A stretch of DNA of 64,000 nt from Variovorax sp. 770b2 (GTDB lineage: Bacteria; Pseudomonadota; Gammaproteobacteria; Burkholderiales; Burkholderiaceae_C). Numbering within the stretch: the first letter of the stretch is position 1; every line of letters starts with the position of its first letter. Made by a program: the position numbers and the translations under genes. The notes beneath the pieces were generated by a model, which made no database searches, had not been told where the DNA came from, and saw only the letters and a list, made by a program, of their open reading frames with translations. Where the stretch lies: contig NZ_FOXJ01000001.1 of NCBI RefSeq assembly GCF_900115685.1, forward strand, positions 1,645,796 through 1,709,795, written 5' to 3'. Below, piece by piece: positions 44,081-51,666 of this stretch.

Positions 44081-44875
44081 TCAGAGCAGCCCCCGGTGCG
44101 AGGCGAAGCTCACCGCCTGCGCGCGGGTGTGCGCATGGAGCTTGCGGTAGATGTTCTTCACGTGGGCATTGACGGTCTGCGCGCTGATGGTGAGCTGCAA
44201 CGCGATCTCTTCGGTCACATACCCTGTGGCTACAAGTCGCAACACTTCGCGCTCCCGCGTGGAAAGCGCCGCCTTGGTCTCGGGCGGACGGACCGGGCTC
44301 TGGTTGGTGCGCTGGTGGTCCAGGTGCACGAGCAGGCGCCGCGCCAGCCGCGGGGTGATGGCGGCGCCCCCGTTGACCACCTGCAGCACGGCCTGCGCAT
44401 AGCTCTGGAACCACGCGTTCTTCACCAGGAAACCCGAGGCCCCGAGCTCGAAGGCGTGCAGCACCTGGGGCTCGTCCTCGATGGCCGAGATGACGATGAT
44501 CTCGGCGGCGCTGCGGTGCTTCTTGGCTTCCTCGATCAACTCGAACCCGCTGCCGTCACCCAGGCGGATGTCGACCATGAGCACGTCGAACTCATGCTGC
44601 ATCAAAAGGCGCCGCCCCTCGCGCAGGCTCCCGGCCTGCCCTTCGAGCTGGATGCGCAGGTCGCCCAGCAATTCCTGGGCAATGACGCGCCGCACGAAGG
44701 GGTCGTCGTCCACCAGGACGACGCGCACCGGCTTGGTCTGTTGGCCGGTCAGATAGTCGGGCCAGGGGAGCGTGTCGGCGGAGGGTGCGAGCAGCCCGCC
44801 GAACTGGCCGGGGTTGGAAAATTTCCTAGCACCGCCGCCCATGTCCGTCAATGAAATGTCAAGTTCGTTTTCCAT
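44081..44875 (-). CDS. LuxR/NarL-type response regulator
   Basis: A 264-residue regulator with an unusual 48-residue N-terminal extension before the receiver domain (VRVVLVDDDPFVRR; phospho-acceptor Asp102 in LMVDIRLGDG) and a C-terminal LuxR helix-turn-helix (LSTREREVLRLVATGYVTEE, AQTVNAHVKNIYRKL). The start MENELDISLTD was chosen over a much longer frame because a GGGGAT ribosome binding site precedes it. It is divergent from the secreted-protein cluster at 45259-47307, its probable target (inference). Confidence 0.9.
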   Translation of the reverse strand: MENELDISLTDMGGGARKFSNPGQFGGLLAPSADTLPWPDYLTGQQTKPVRVVLVDDDPFVRRVIAQELLGDLRIQLEGQAGSLREGRRLLMQHEFDVLMVDIRLGDGSGFELIEEAKKHRSAAEIIVISAIEDEPQVLHAFELGASGFLVKNAWFQSYAQAVLQVVNGGAAITPRLARRLLVHLDHQRTNQSPVRPPETKAALSTREREVLRLVATGYVTEEIALQLTISAQTVNAHVKNIYRKLHAHTRAQAVSFASHRGLL

Positions 44876-45258
44876 TTCTATCCCCTGGTGACAAAAACTA
44901 CCCGCTACTTCGTGAGCAAAAGTTAATCCATTTCTACTCAAATTTCGTTTTCGAGATTTTTTGATTACTTTGGTTTCGTCTTGTTGCAATCTGAAGTGAA
45001 TGTGAACTAAAGGAGTAGGAAATGCAAGCGCCCTCATGCGGAACAGGGCCTTTGGCGAGATGCCCGAAACGGGCTTCCGCATAGCTTTCGCCATAGCCTC
45101 GCACTACCCACCACTGGGCATTTTGAGATTCCTCCTGGACGCTGAAACTGCATTTCGGTCGCAACGGAACATTCAATCCGGGCTCGCTGACCGTTGGCTG
45201 ATAGGCCGGATTCGCCGGCGATCGGGTTCGTTTCAACACCATTCGAGGAAGCATCATC
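44876..45258. other. 383-bp divergent regulatory region
   Basis: Between the response regulator and the first secreted-protein gene. It contains an AT-rich inverted repeat (AAATTTCG/CGAGATTT at 44940-44959) that could be a regulator site, a T-rich stretch at 44957-44990, and a short leader ORF with a strong ribosome binding site (45022-45084). A small GCCCG/CGGGC hairpin lies in the leader ORF. No larger gene was found. Confidence 0.55.
45022..45084 (+). CDS. Possible 20-residue leader peptide
   Basis: The ORF MQAPSCGTGPLARCPKRASA has an AAAGGAG ribosome binding site 6 bases before its ATG, better than most genes here. It lies 174 bp upstream of the low-complexity secreted protein gene. It has two cysteines and a hairpin (GCCCG/CGGGC) inside its end. 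It may be a regulatory leader or a chance ORF. Confidence 0.35.
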   Translation: MQAPSCGTGPLARCPKRASA

Positions 45259-45948
45259 ATGAAGAAGACTCTCATCACGGCAGCCGTGGTCCTGCTTGCA
45301 GGCGTGGCCTCGGCGACCAGCACCACGGCCCTTGCCGTCACCAGCACGACCACGGGCTCTTCCAGCTCCGCCGGGTCGGTGGCAGCCAGCTCGGGCACGG
45401 GCAGTGCACTGAGCTACAACGCGGCCAATTCCAGCTCCTCGGCCACTGCCAATGCAGCGGGCGGCGCGATCAGCCTGCCGGGCCTGCGCATCGGCGGCGC
45501 CACGACCAGCGGTTCGGCCACCACCCAGGGGCGCGTGACCAGCGTGGCCGCAACGACCGGCAACGGCGTCGCCCTCGGCGGTGCCAACGCCTCGGCCAAT
45601 TCGACCTCGGCCGGCAGCGCCAACTACAGCGCGGGCGGCCCGAATGCGGTGAGCGGCAGTGCCACCGGCGGTGCAGCCTCCAGCACCAACAACACGGCTG
45701 GCACGGCAGCCGGTCCCGGCGGCGGCCTGGCCGTGGTGACGCGCACCTCGGGCACGACGTCCAACTACAACGCCTCGTCGGGCGCCATCAACGGCTTCGT
45801 CAACGGCACCACCACCTCGACGACGGCGGGCTCGACCGGCGGCTCCTTCGGCGTGAGCAACTTCGCCTTCGGCAATGCAGGCGGCTTCAGCAACGGTGGC
45901 GGCACCGGCGGCGCGGCGGGCGCTGGCGCAACCGCATCGGCTCCCTGA
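45259..45948 (+). CDS. Secreted low-complexity Ser/Thr/Gly/Ala-rich protein
   Basis: A 229-residue protein with a signal peptide (about 1-20, GVASA-T) and a mature part made nearly only of S, T, G, A and N (for example GSATTQGRVTSVAATTGNGV, NAANSSSSATANAAGGA). Charged residues and cysteines are almost absent. This resembles structural surface or matrix proteins and some functional amyloids, but no defined repeat or family was recognised. First gene of the cluster beside the two-component system. Ribosome binding site: GAGGAAG. Confidence 0.8.
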   Translation: MKKTLITAAVVLLAGVASATSTTALAVTSTTTGSSSSAGSVAASSGTGSALSYNAANSSSSATANAAGGAISLPGLRIGGATTSGSATTQGRVTSVAATTGNGVALGGANASANSTSAGSANYSAGGPNAVSGSATGGAASSTNNTAGTAAGPGGGLAVVTRTSGTTSNYNASSGAINGFVNGTTTSTTAGSTGGSFGVSNFAFGNAGGFSNGGGTGGAAGAGATASAP

Positions 45949-45980
45949 ACGGGGCCGTGCAACGGTTGTCGACCAGAAAT

Positions 45981-46004
45981 GGGGAGGGGGCACGCCCTCT
46001 CCCC
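45981..46004 (+). terminator. Hairpin between the two secreted-protein genes
   Basis: Stem GGGGAGGG pairing with CTCTCCCC (one G-T pair) in the 77-bp gap between the low-complexity gene and the next. There is no long T-tract, so partial termination or protection of the upstream mRNA is likely, giving more of the first protein. Confidence 0.5.
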
Positions 46005-46025
46005 GGCTTTCAAAGGAGTGAGAAC

Positions 46026-46967
46026 ATGAAAAAACTGATTGTCCTGACCTTGATGGGCTTGTCCGCCGGCGCCTTCGCGCAGACCACGGCGGGCGGCGCC
46101 AACAACCAGTCATCGAGTTCGGCCACCACATCGGCACAGGGCAATACCCAGGCCGTGAACTTCAACACCAACACGCCGGCGGACACCACCACCCGCTCGA
46201 CGCTGAGCAGCAACCAGAACATCAACAACACCGGCGCCACGACCAGCACCCTGGACTACCAGGGCAGCTACACGATCAAGAACGTGCCGTCGGTGAACGG
46301 GCCCAACCTGACCACCAGCAACGACACCTGCATGGGCAGCACGAGCGCCAGCGCGAACGGCCCGGGCGTGGGCATCAGTTTCGGCACCACCTGGACGGAC
46401 GAGCACTGCAAGCGCCTGAAGATGAGCCGCGAGCTCTGGAACAAGGGCATGAAGGCGGCCTCGCTCGCGATGGACTGCATGGATTCGGCCGCCATGGCTG
46501 CGCTGGAGATGACAGGCACCAAGTGCCCGCAGTCCATGACCGCCGAGGAGCGCGTGAGCGCGTTCGGGCCGTATGCCTCGTCGGCCAACGCCGCAGCGCA
46601 GGTGACGGGGCGCCAGGTCGTGGCCATGGCGCCGCCCATGCAGCCGGTGCAGCCCATTCAATCGATGCAGCCTGCGCAGCCCATCGCGGTGTCGGTGCAG
46701 CCGATGCAGCCGCCCCAGGCGGTGGTCATTGCGCCGCCGGTGGCGTCCGTGCCTCCACCCACCTCGTCGCCCGCGCCCGCCCCGCTGCCGTTGCCCCAGG
46801 CGCCCGTCGCTGAATCGGCGCCCGCGCCGCAGGCGGCCGCGCCGGTGCAGCCCATGCAGCAGGAAGAGCAGCACGCAGCCGCGGTAGTGACGATGCCGGT
46901 CGAGCTGCGCAGCGTGATGGCCGGCGAACCCATCGGCGAGATCTCGGCGATCGCCGTTTCGCAATGA
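46026..46967 (+). CDS. Secreted protein with Asn/Thr-rich head, cysteine core and Pro/Gln-rich tail
   Basis: A 313-residue protein. Signal peptide about 1-18 (GAFA-Q); residues 19-90 are Asn/Thr/Ser-rich; about 90-185 form a cysteine-containing domain (YTIKNVPSVNGPNLTTSNDT, CMGS, then a helical MSRELWNKGMKAASLAMDCM); the rest is a Pro/Gln/Ala-rich tail (MQPVQPIQSMQPAQP). It looks like a modular cell-envelope or extracellular component made with the low-complexity protein. No family name is claimed. Confidence 0.8.
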   Translation: MKKLIVLTLMGLSAGAFAQTTAGGANNQSSSSATTSAQGNTQAVNFNTNTPADTTTRSTLSSNQNINNTGATTSTLDYQGSYTIKNVPSVNGPNLTTSNDTCMGSTSASANGPGVGISFGTTWTDEHCKRLKMSRELWNKGMKAASLAMDCMDSAAMAALEMTGTKCPQSMTAEERVSAFGPYASSANAAAQVTGRQVVAMAPPMQPVQPIQSMQPAQPIAVSVQPMQPPQAVVIAPPVASVPPPTSSPAPAPLPLPQAPVAESAPAPQAAAPVQPMQQEEQHAAAVVTMPVELRSVMAGEPIGEISAIAVSQ

Positions 46968-46980
46968 CCGCCCGGAGCCC

Positions 46981-47307
46981 ATGATGACCAGGACCGTATT
47001 CCTCTGGATCGCGGCGGCTTGTTGCGCGGCCACGGCCTCCGCGGGCCCTGCCGTTCCCAACCTGCGCGTCGAACGGATGACCTTCGGCAGCGGCCAGCAG
47101 AACGGCATCGGCAGGGACACTGCCGAGCCGGTCGGCGACCTGGGCGTGTGGCACGTGCCGCAGTACCTGCCCGGCTATCCGACCTCGGCGACCATCTGGC
47201 CGCGCGTGGTCGAGATCCCGTGCACCAACGAGCTGTGCGCCGGCTACGAAGTCACGCCGGAGCTGGGTCGCGGCGAGTACCTGTTCTTCCGGCCGGTCCG
47301 CAAGTAA
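46981..47307 (+). CDS. Secreted small protein in the low-complexity cluster
   Basis: A 108-residue protein with a signal peptide (about 1-21, ATASA-G) and a mature domain with two cysteines (VVEIPCTNELCAGYEVTPEL), presumably disulfide bonded. It starts 13 bp after the preceding gene, so it belongs to the same operon. Possible chaperone, anchor or minor subunit; this is inference from position. Confidence 0.75.
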   Translation: MMTRTVFLWIAAACCAATASAGPAVPNLRVERMTFGSGQQNGIGRDTAEPVGDLGVWHVPQYLPGYPTSATIWPRVVEIPCTNELCAGYEVTPELGRGEYLFFRPVRK

Positions 47308-47354
47308 CAGAGGGCGCCCCGGCGGCAGGCGCGGCCGGACCACCCGGCCGCGCG

Positions 47355-47906
47355 ATGCCGTACCCTTCGCGCATGACCTCCCCCGTGCGCGTTTCGGGCG
47401 TTTCTCGCATTCCGCGCCTCCTGCGATCCGTGCTCCGCGCGGTCGCCATCGTCTTCCTGGTTCCCTTCCTGCTCTTCGAGGAGTGGGGCTGGGAGCCACT
47501 GGCGGCGCTCGTGGGGCGGCTGTCGCGCCTGCCCTTCTGGGCGCGCCTGGAGGAGCGCCTGCGCCGCCTGCCGCCGTGGGGCGCGCTGCTGGCGTTCTTC
47601 GTGCCGGTGGTGCTGCTCCTGCCGGTCAAGGTGCTGGCGCTCTTTCTCTTCAGCCATGGCCACGCCGCCTCCGGTGTGACCGTGCTGGTGCTGGCCAAGC
47701 TGGCGGGCACGGCCGTCGTGGCGCGGATCTTCCAGCTGGTCGAGGGGCCGCTGATGCGCATTCCCTGGTTCGCCCGCTGGTATCCGCGCTGGAAAGCCTG
47801 GAAGGACCGGGTGCTGAACCTCGTCCGCCAGAGCCGGCCATGGCGCGTGGTGCGGGTGTTCAACCGCGGCATCTACCGGGGGTGGCGGCGTTTGCGGGAA
47901 GGCTGA
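47355..47906 (+). CDS. Hypothetical integral membrane protein
   Basis: A 183-residue basic membrane protein with about three membrane segments (VLRAVAIVFLVPFLLF, GALLAFFVPVVLLLPVKVLA, VTVLVLAKLAGTAVVARIF) and an Arg/Trp-rich C-terminus (RQSRPWRVVRVFNRGIYRGW). Two starts are possible, ATG at 47355 or 47373. It follows the secreted-protein genes by 47 bp but need not belong with them. No family was recognised. Confidence 0.7.
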   Translation: MPYPSRMTSPVRVSGVSRIPRLLRSVLRAVAIVFLVPFLLFEEWGWEPLAALVGRLSRLPFWARLEERLRRLPPWGALLAFFVPVVLLLPVKVLALFLFSHGHAASGVTVLVLAKLAGTAVVARIFQLVEGPLMRIPWFARWYPRWKAWKDRVLNLVRQSRPWRVVRVFNRGIYRGWRRLREG

Positions 47907-47918
47907 CTGGCCGTTTTT

Positions 47919-47961
47919 TTACCCGGGTGATATTGCGTTTTCAATTTCACCCGGGTAATAT
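47919..47961 (+). promoter_or_regulatory. Promoter with two ACCCGGGT operators before the GIY-YIG/MarR genes
   Basis: TTACCCGGGTGA (47919-47930) and its mirror TCACCCGGGTAA (47947-47958) are 28 bp apart centre to centre. Between and over them lies a sigma-70 promoter: -35 TTGCGT (47933-47938), 17-bp spacer, -10 TAATAT (47956-47961). The second operator overlaps the -10 box. Repression by the co-encoded MarR-type protein is the natural reading. Confidence 0.8.
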
Positions 47962-47968
47962 AAGAAGC

Positions 47969-48331
47969 ATGAACATGCCTCAAGAGACGCGGCGCGCCCT
48001 CGTCAGGAAATACAAGGAAACGGTGCTCCCTGCGGGCATCTTCGTCATCCGCAACACGCTGAACGGCCGCGTCTACGTGTCCGGCAGCCTCGACGTCGAG
48101 GGCGCGATGAACCGGGCCCGCTTCGAACTGGGCCTGCGCTCGCACCGCAACAAGGCGCTGATGCGCGACTGGATCGCGCACGGCGCCGCGCACTTCAGCT
48201 TCGAGGTGATCGACCGCGTGAAGGAGCGCGACGACCCCGCCTTCGACCGCGCCGCCGAACTCGAGAAGCTCCTGGAACGCTGGCGGGAAGAACTCCAGTG
48301 CACCGGCGACAAGGGCTACAACACGCCATGA
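47969..48331 (+). CDS. GIY-YIG nuclease family protein
   Basis: A 120-residue protein with a GIY-YIG fold: PAGIFVIRNTLNGRVYVSGS supplies the two core strands (GIF and VYV), followed by the Arg-containing helix (AMNRARFELGLRSHRNKALM) and FEVI with a candidate metal-binding Glu. Small free-standing members have unknown roles. The ATG lies only 8 bases after the -10 box, so the mRNA may be leaderless. The stop overlaps the MarR gene start (ATGA). Confidence 0.88.
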   Translation: MNMPQETRRALVRKYKETVLPAGIFVIRNTLNGRVYVSGSLDVEGAMNRARFELGLRSHRNKALMRDWIAHGAAHFSFEVIDRVKERDDPAFDRAAELEKLLERWREELQCTGDKGYNTP

Positions 48332-48771
48332 GCAGCAGCTGCGCACTGGACTTCTGCCTGGCCATCAGCCGCGCCCATGCCAGCCTGAACCTGAGGCTCC
48401 GGCAAGACCTGGGCGCCTTCCACGGCCTGGACTACGAAGACTTCACGCTGCTCCATCTGCTGCTGCGCGCCGAGGGCGGCCGCATGGCGATGGCCGATCT
48501 TTCGCGCGCCCTGGGGTTGCCGATGTCGGCGCTGCTTCGCAAAATGGTCCTGCTCGAGAAAACAGGACTGGCCGAACGCACGGCCGGCGCCGACGAAGAC
48601 AACCGCCGCTACGCGGTGCTGCGCCCTGGCGGCCGCAAACTGATGCAAGCTGCAGTCACGACCGTCGAGGCGATCTGCGCCGATGCAGTGAAACCGCTGC
48701 CCCCCGAAAGCCTGCCGCAGATCCATGCCGCGCTCCTTGCGCTGTGCCTGGACGACACACCGAACGGCTGA
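48328..48771 (+). CDS. MarR-family transcriptional regulator
   Basis: A 147-residue winged-helix regulator (DYEDFTLLHLLLRAEGGRMA, MADLSRALGLPMSALLRKMV, KTGLAERTAGADEDNRRYAV). The wing with D-E-D-N-R-R is typical. Translationally coupled to the GIY-YIG gene; likely autorepressor through the paired ACCCGGGT sites. Confidence 0.9.
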   Translation: MSSSCALDFCLAISRAHASLNLRLRQDLGAFHGLDYEDFTLLHLLLRAEGGRMAMADLSRALGLPMSALLRKMVLLEKTGLAERTAGADEDNRRYAVLRPGGRKLMQAAVTTVEAICADAVKPLPPESLPQIHAALLALCLDDTPNG

Positions 48772-48791
48772 GCCGTTCAGCGGGTAGATTA

Positions 48792-48827
48792 CGCACCTCG
48801 TTGCGCACCTTGTGACGCACTTTGCCT
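48792..48827. repeat. Three 12-bp direct repeats
   Basis: CGCACCTCGTTG, CGCACCTTGTGA and CGCACTTTGCCT follow each other without gaps just upstream of the DUF2239 gene. They could be a regulator-binding array or a short satellite. Confidence 0.4.
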
Positions 48828-48861
48828 CGAACGGACCGGAAGAAAGAACAAGCCATTCGAC

Positions 48862-49437
48862 ATGCCATCCGATACGCCACCCATCCACCTCATTGTTTTC
48901 GCCGGCTTCAAGCGCATCGCGCAGGGCTGCACCGCCGACGTGCTTGCGCAGTTGCGCGAGCGCAAGGACGACACGCCCTACCTCGTATTCGACGCGCAGA
49001 CCGGCGAGTCGCTGGACTTCGACGTGCACAACCAGGCCGGCGTCGTGCCGCACGCGGCCAGCGCCGAAGCCCATGACGACACCCCGCGCGGCGTGGGCCG
49101 CCCCAAGCTGGGCGTGGTCGCGCGCGAAGTCACGCTGCTGCCGCGCCACTGGGACTGGCTCAACCGCCAGCCCGGCGGCGCCTCGGTGGCGCTGCGCCGC
49201 CTGGTGCAGGAGGCCAGCCGCGTGAACGCCGACCGCGACGCCGTGCGCGCCTCGCGCGAGGCCACCTACCGCTTCATGACCGCGATCGCCGGCGCCCTGC
49301 CCGGCTTCGAGGAAGCCACGCGCGCGCTGTTCGCCGGCGAGCGCAACCGCTTCGAGGGCCTCATCGACGCCTGGCCCGCGGACCTGCGAACCCATCTTCA
49401 AGAACTGTCAGCCGCCGGCTGGAGCACCCCTGCATGA
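48862..49437 (+). CDS. DUF2239 family protein
   Basis: A 191-residue cytosolic protein with the family pattern: a beta-rich start (LIVFAGFKRIAQG, YLVFDAQTGESLDFD), GRPKLGVVAREVTLLPRHWD in the middle and a helical C-terminus (VALRRLVQEASR, YRFMTAIAGALPGFEEATRA). This resembles DNA-binding/YafY-like folds only loosely; function unknown. Its stop overlaps the start of the MATE gene by 4 bp. Confidence 0.88.
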   Translation: MPSDTPPIHLIVFAGFKRIAQGCTADVLAQLRERKDDTPYLVFDAQTGESLDFDVHNQAGVVPHAASAEAHDDTPRGVGRPKLGVVAREVTLLPRHWDWLNRQPGGASVALRRLVQEASRVNADRDAVRASREATYRFMTAIAGALPGFEEATRALFAGERNRFEGLIDAWPADLRTHLQELSAAGWSTPA

Positions 49438-50900
49438 GCGCCACCCCCGCGACTTCCACGACCCCCACATCGACGCCCACATCGCCCCCCGCGAATCCAG
49501 TGCCCCCCGCTGCCGGCCCGAGCGGCCTCAAGGGCGTGCCCGTGGCGCCCGTCGGCGCGGCGCGGCCGCTGTGGAAGGTCTTTCTCTTCTTCCTTGCGCC
49601 GATGTTGCTCAGCAACATCCTGCAATCGCTCTCGGGCACGCTCAACAACGTCTACGTGGGGCAGATGCTCGGCGTGGGCGCGCTGGCGGCGGTGTCCAGC
49701 TTCTTTCCGGTGATGTTCTTCTTCATCGCCTTCATCATCGGCCTGGGCGCCGGCGCCTCGGTGCTCATCGGCCAGGCCTGGGGCGCACGCGATGCCTCCA
49801 AGGCCAAGGCCGTGGCCGGCACCACGCTCACCGTCGGCGTGCTGATGGGCCTGGTGATCGCGGTGTTCGGCGGTGCCTTCACCACGCCGATGCTGGCCGC
49901 GCTGGGCACGCCGCCCGACGTGCTGGCCGACTCGACGCGCTATGCCCGCATCATGCTCATCGCAATGCCGGGCGTGTTCGTGTTCCTGCTCGCGACCGCC
50001 ATGCTGCGCGGCGTGGGCGACACCGTCACGCCGCTGCTCACGCTGCTGATCTCCACCTTGATCGGCCTGGTGGTCACGCCCGCGCTCATCCGCGGCTGGG
50101 GCGGCCTGCCGCAGATGGGCGTGGCCAGCGGCGCGTGGGCCTCGGTGCTGTCGTTCGTGGTGGCCACCACCTGGCTGGGCTTTCGGCTGCGCCAGAAAAA
50201 GAGCCCGCTCGCGCCCGATGCGGAGTTCTTCCGCTACCTGCGCATCCAGCCGCAGTTGCTGAAGGCGGTGCTGCGCATCGGCGTGCCCACGGGCGTGCAG
50301 ATGATCGTGGTGGCGCTGGCCGAAGTGGTGCTGCTGTCGATGGTCAACAGCTACGGCTCCAATGCCACGGCCGCCTACGGCGCGGTGAACCAGGTGGTGG
50401 CGTATGTGCAGTTCCCGGCCATCTCGATCGCGATCGCCGCGTCGATCCTCGGCGCGCAGGCCATCGGCGCAGGCCGCGCCGACCGGCTCGGCGCGATCAC
50501 CAGGACGGCGCTCTTGATGAACCTCGTGCTGACCGGCAGCCTCGTGCTGCTGGGTTATCTCTTCTCGCGGCCGCTCATGGGCTTCTTCATCACCAGCCCG
50601 CCGGTGATCGAGATCGCGCAGACGCTGCTGCACATCATGCTGTGGAGCCTGGTGATCTTCGGCATGGCCGCGGCCACGTCGGGGGTCATGCGCGCGAGCG
50701 GCTCAGTGCTGGTGCCCACGCTGATTTCGATCGTGTGCATCCTGTGCGTCGAGGTGCCGGTGGCCTGGGTCATGAGCCACCGCATCGGCCTGGACGGGAT
50801 CTGGATCGCCTACCCCGTGACCTTCGGCGCCATGCTGCTGCTGCAGACCGCGTACTACCAGCTCGTGTGGCGCAAGAAGGCCATCCACAAGCTGGTCTGA
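49434..50900 (+). CDS. MATE-family efflux transporter
   Basis: A 488-residue multidrug/organic-cation antiporter with about 12 membrane helices after a 45-residue Pro/Thr-rich N-terminal extension. Family features include LSNILQSLSGTLNNVYVG, GLGAGASVLIGQAWGA, and in the second half YGAVNQVVAYVQFPAISIAI and ILGAQAIGAGRADR. It exports toxic compounds using Na+ or H+. Coupled to DUF2239. Confidence 0.94.
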   Translation: MSATPATSTTPTSTPTSPPANPVPPAAGPSGLKGVPVAPVGAARPLWKVFLFFLAPMLLSNILQSLSGTLNNVYVGQMLGVGALAAVSSFFPVMFFFIAFIIGLGAGASVLIGQAWGARDASKAKAVAGTTLTVGVLMGLVIAVFGGAFTTPMLAALGTPPDVLADSTRYARIMLIAMPGVFVFLLATAMLRGVGDTVTPLLTLLISTLIGLVVTPALIRGWGGLPQMGVASGAWASVLSFVVATTWLGFRLRQKKSPLAPDAEFFRYLRIQPQLLKAVLRIGVPTGVQMIVVALAEVVLLSMVNSYGSNATAAYGAVNQVVAYVQFPAISIAIAASILGAQAIGAGRADRLGAITRTALLMNLVLTGSLVLLGYLFSRPLMGFFITSPPVIEIAQTLLHIMLWSLVIFGMAAATSGVMRASGSVLVPTLISIVCILCVEVPVAWVMSHRIGLDGIWIAYPVTFGAMLLLQTAYYQLVWRKKAIHKLV

Positions 50901-50928
50901 CGCTGCGCGCCGGCGCGGGTCGCAACGA

Positions 50929-51408
50929 TCAGCGGCCCTCGTAGGCCTTCTGCACCGCCGCGAGGTCGAGCTTGGTCATCTCCATCATGGCCCGCATCGC
51001 GCGGCCGGCCTTCTCGGGGTCCTTGTCCTGGAACATGCGGATCATGGCCGTCGGCGCGACCTGCCACGAGACGCCGTAGCGGTCGGTGATCCAGCCGCAC
51101 TTCACGGGCTTGCCGCCGCCTTCGAGCAGCTTGTCCCAGTAGTGGTCGACCTCGGCCTGCGTCTCGCACGGCACGTACAGCGAAAGCGCCGGGGTGAACT
51201 TGTAGTCGGGGCCGCCGTTGAGCACCATGAATTCCTGGCCGTCGAGCTCGAAGGTCGCGGTCAGCAGGCTGCCGTCCTTGGGACCGGGGCCGTTGGCGGG
51301 CCAGTTCAGCCGGTCGGTCACGCGGGAGTTCGGGAAGATGCTGGTGTAGAAATTCAGCACCTCCTCGCCGTTGCCGTCGAACCAGAGGCAGGGAACGATC
51401 TTTTGCAT
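50929..51408 (-). CDS. VOC/PhnB-like glyoxalase superfamily protein
   Basis: A 159-residue protein starting MQKIVPCLWFDGNGEEVLNF, with the PhnB/'3-demethylubiquinone-9 3-methyltransferase-like' VOC fold (FYTSIFPNSRV, DGQEFMVLNGGPDYKF, GWITDRYGVSWQV). Real enzymatic role unknown; the methyltransferase name often attached to it is misleading. Ribosome binding site GGAGA. Convergent with the MATE gene. Confidence 0.9.
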   Translation of the reverse strand: MQKIVPCLWFDGNGEEVLNFYTSIFPNSRVTDRLNWPANGPGPKDGSLLTATFELDGQEFMVLNGGPDYKFTPALSLYVPCETQAEVDHYWDKLLEGGGKPVKCGWITDRYGVSWQVAPTAMIRMFQDKDPEKAGRAMRAMMEMTKLDLAAVQKAYEGR

Positions 51409-51666
51409 GGGATGGGTCTCCTTCAGTCGGTGTTTGCGAACGAAATGACGATGAACCGGAGGGTTCAGTATCAAATCGAAAGACATTGGCCGTCAAGCGC
51501 CACTGCTGCTGCAGCGCCCTCGCCTGAAACGCTCACACATTGCCGTGGCAGCGCCTGTCAGCCCGCATGCCGTCCGGCTGCGCGAATGCATGTGTTGCGC
51601 AAGGAGGGTAGGCATTTCGCTTGCCGATGCAGCCCGCGCACGGGCTACCCTCCCCCGCCGCGGCGG
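51409..51666. other. Gap between VOC and amidohydrolase genes
   Basis: About 258 bp. It contains the VOC promoter region and a GC-rich hairpin-like stretch near 51640-51665 (CCCTCCCCCGCCGCGGCGG). No gene was found. Confidence 0.4.
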
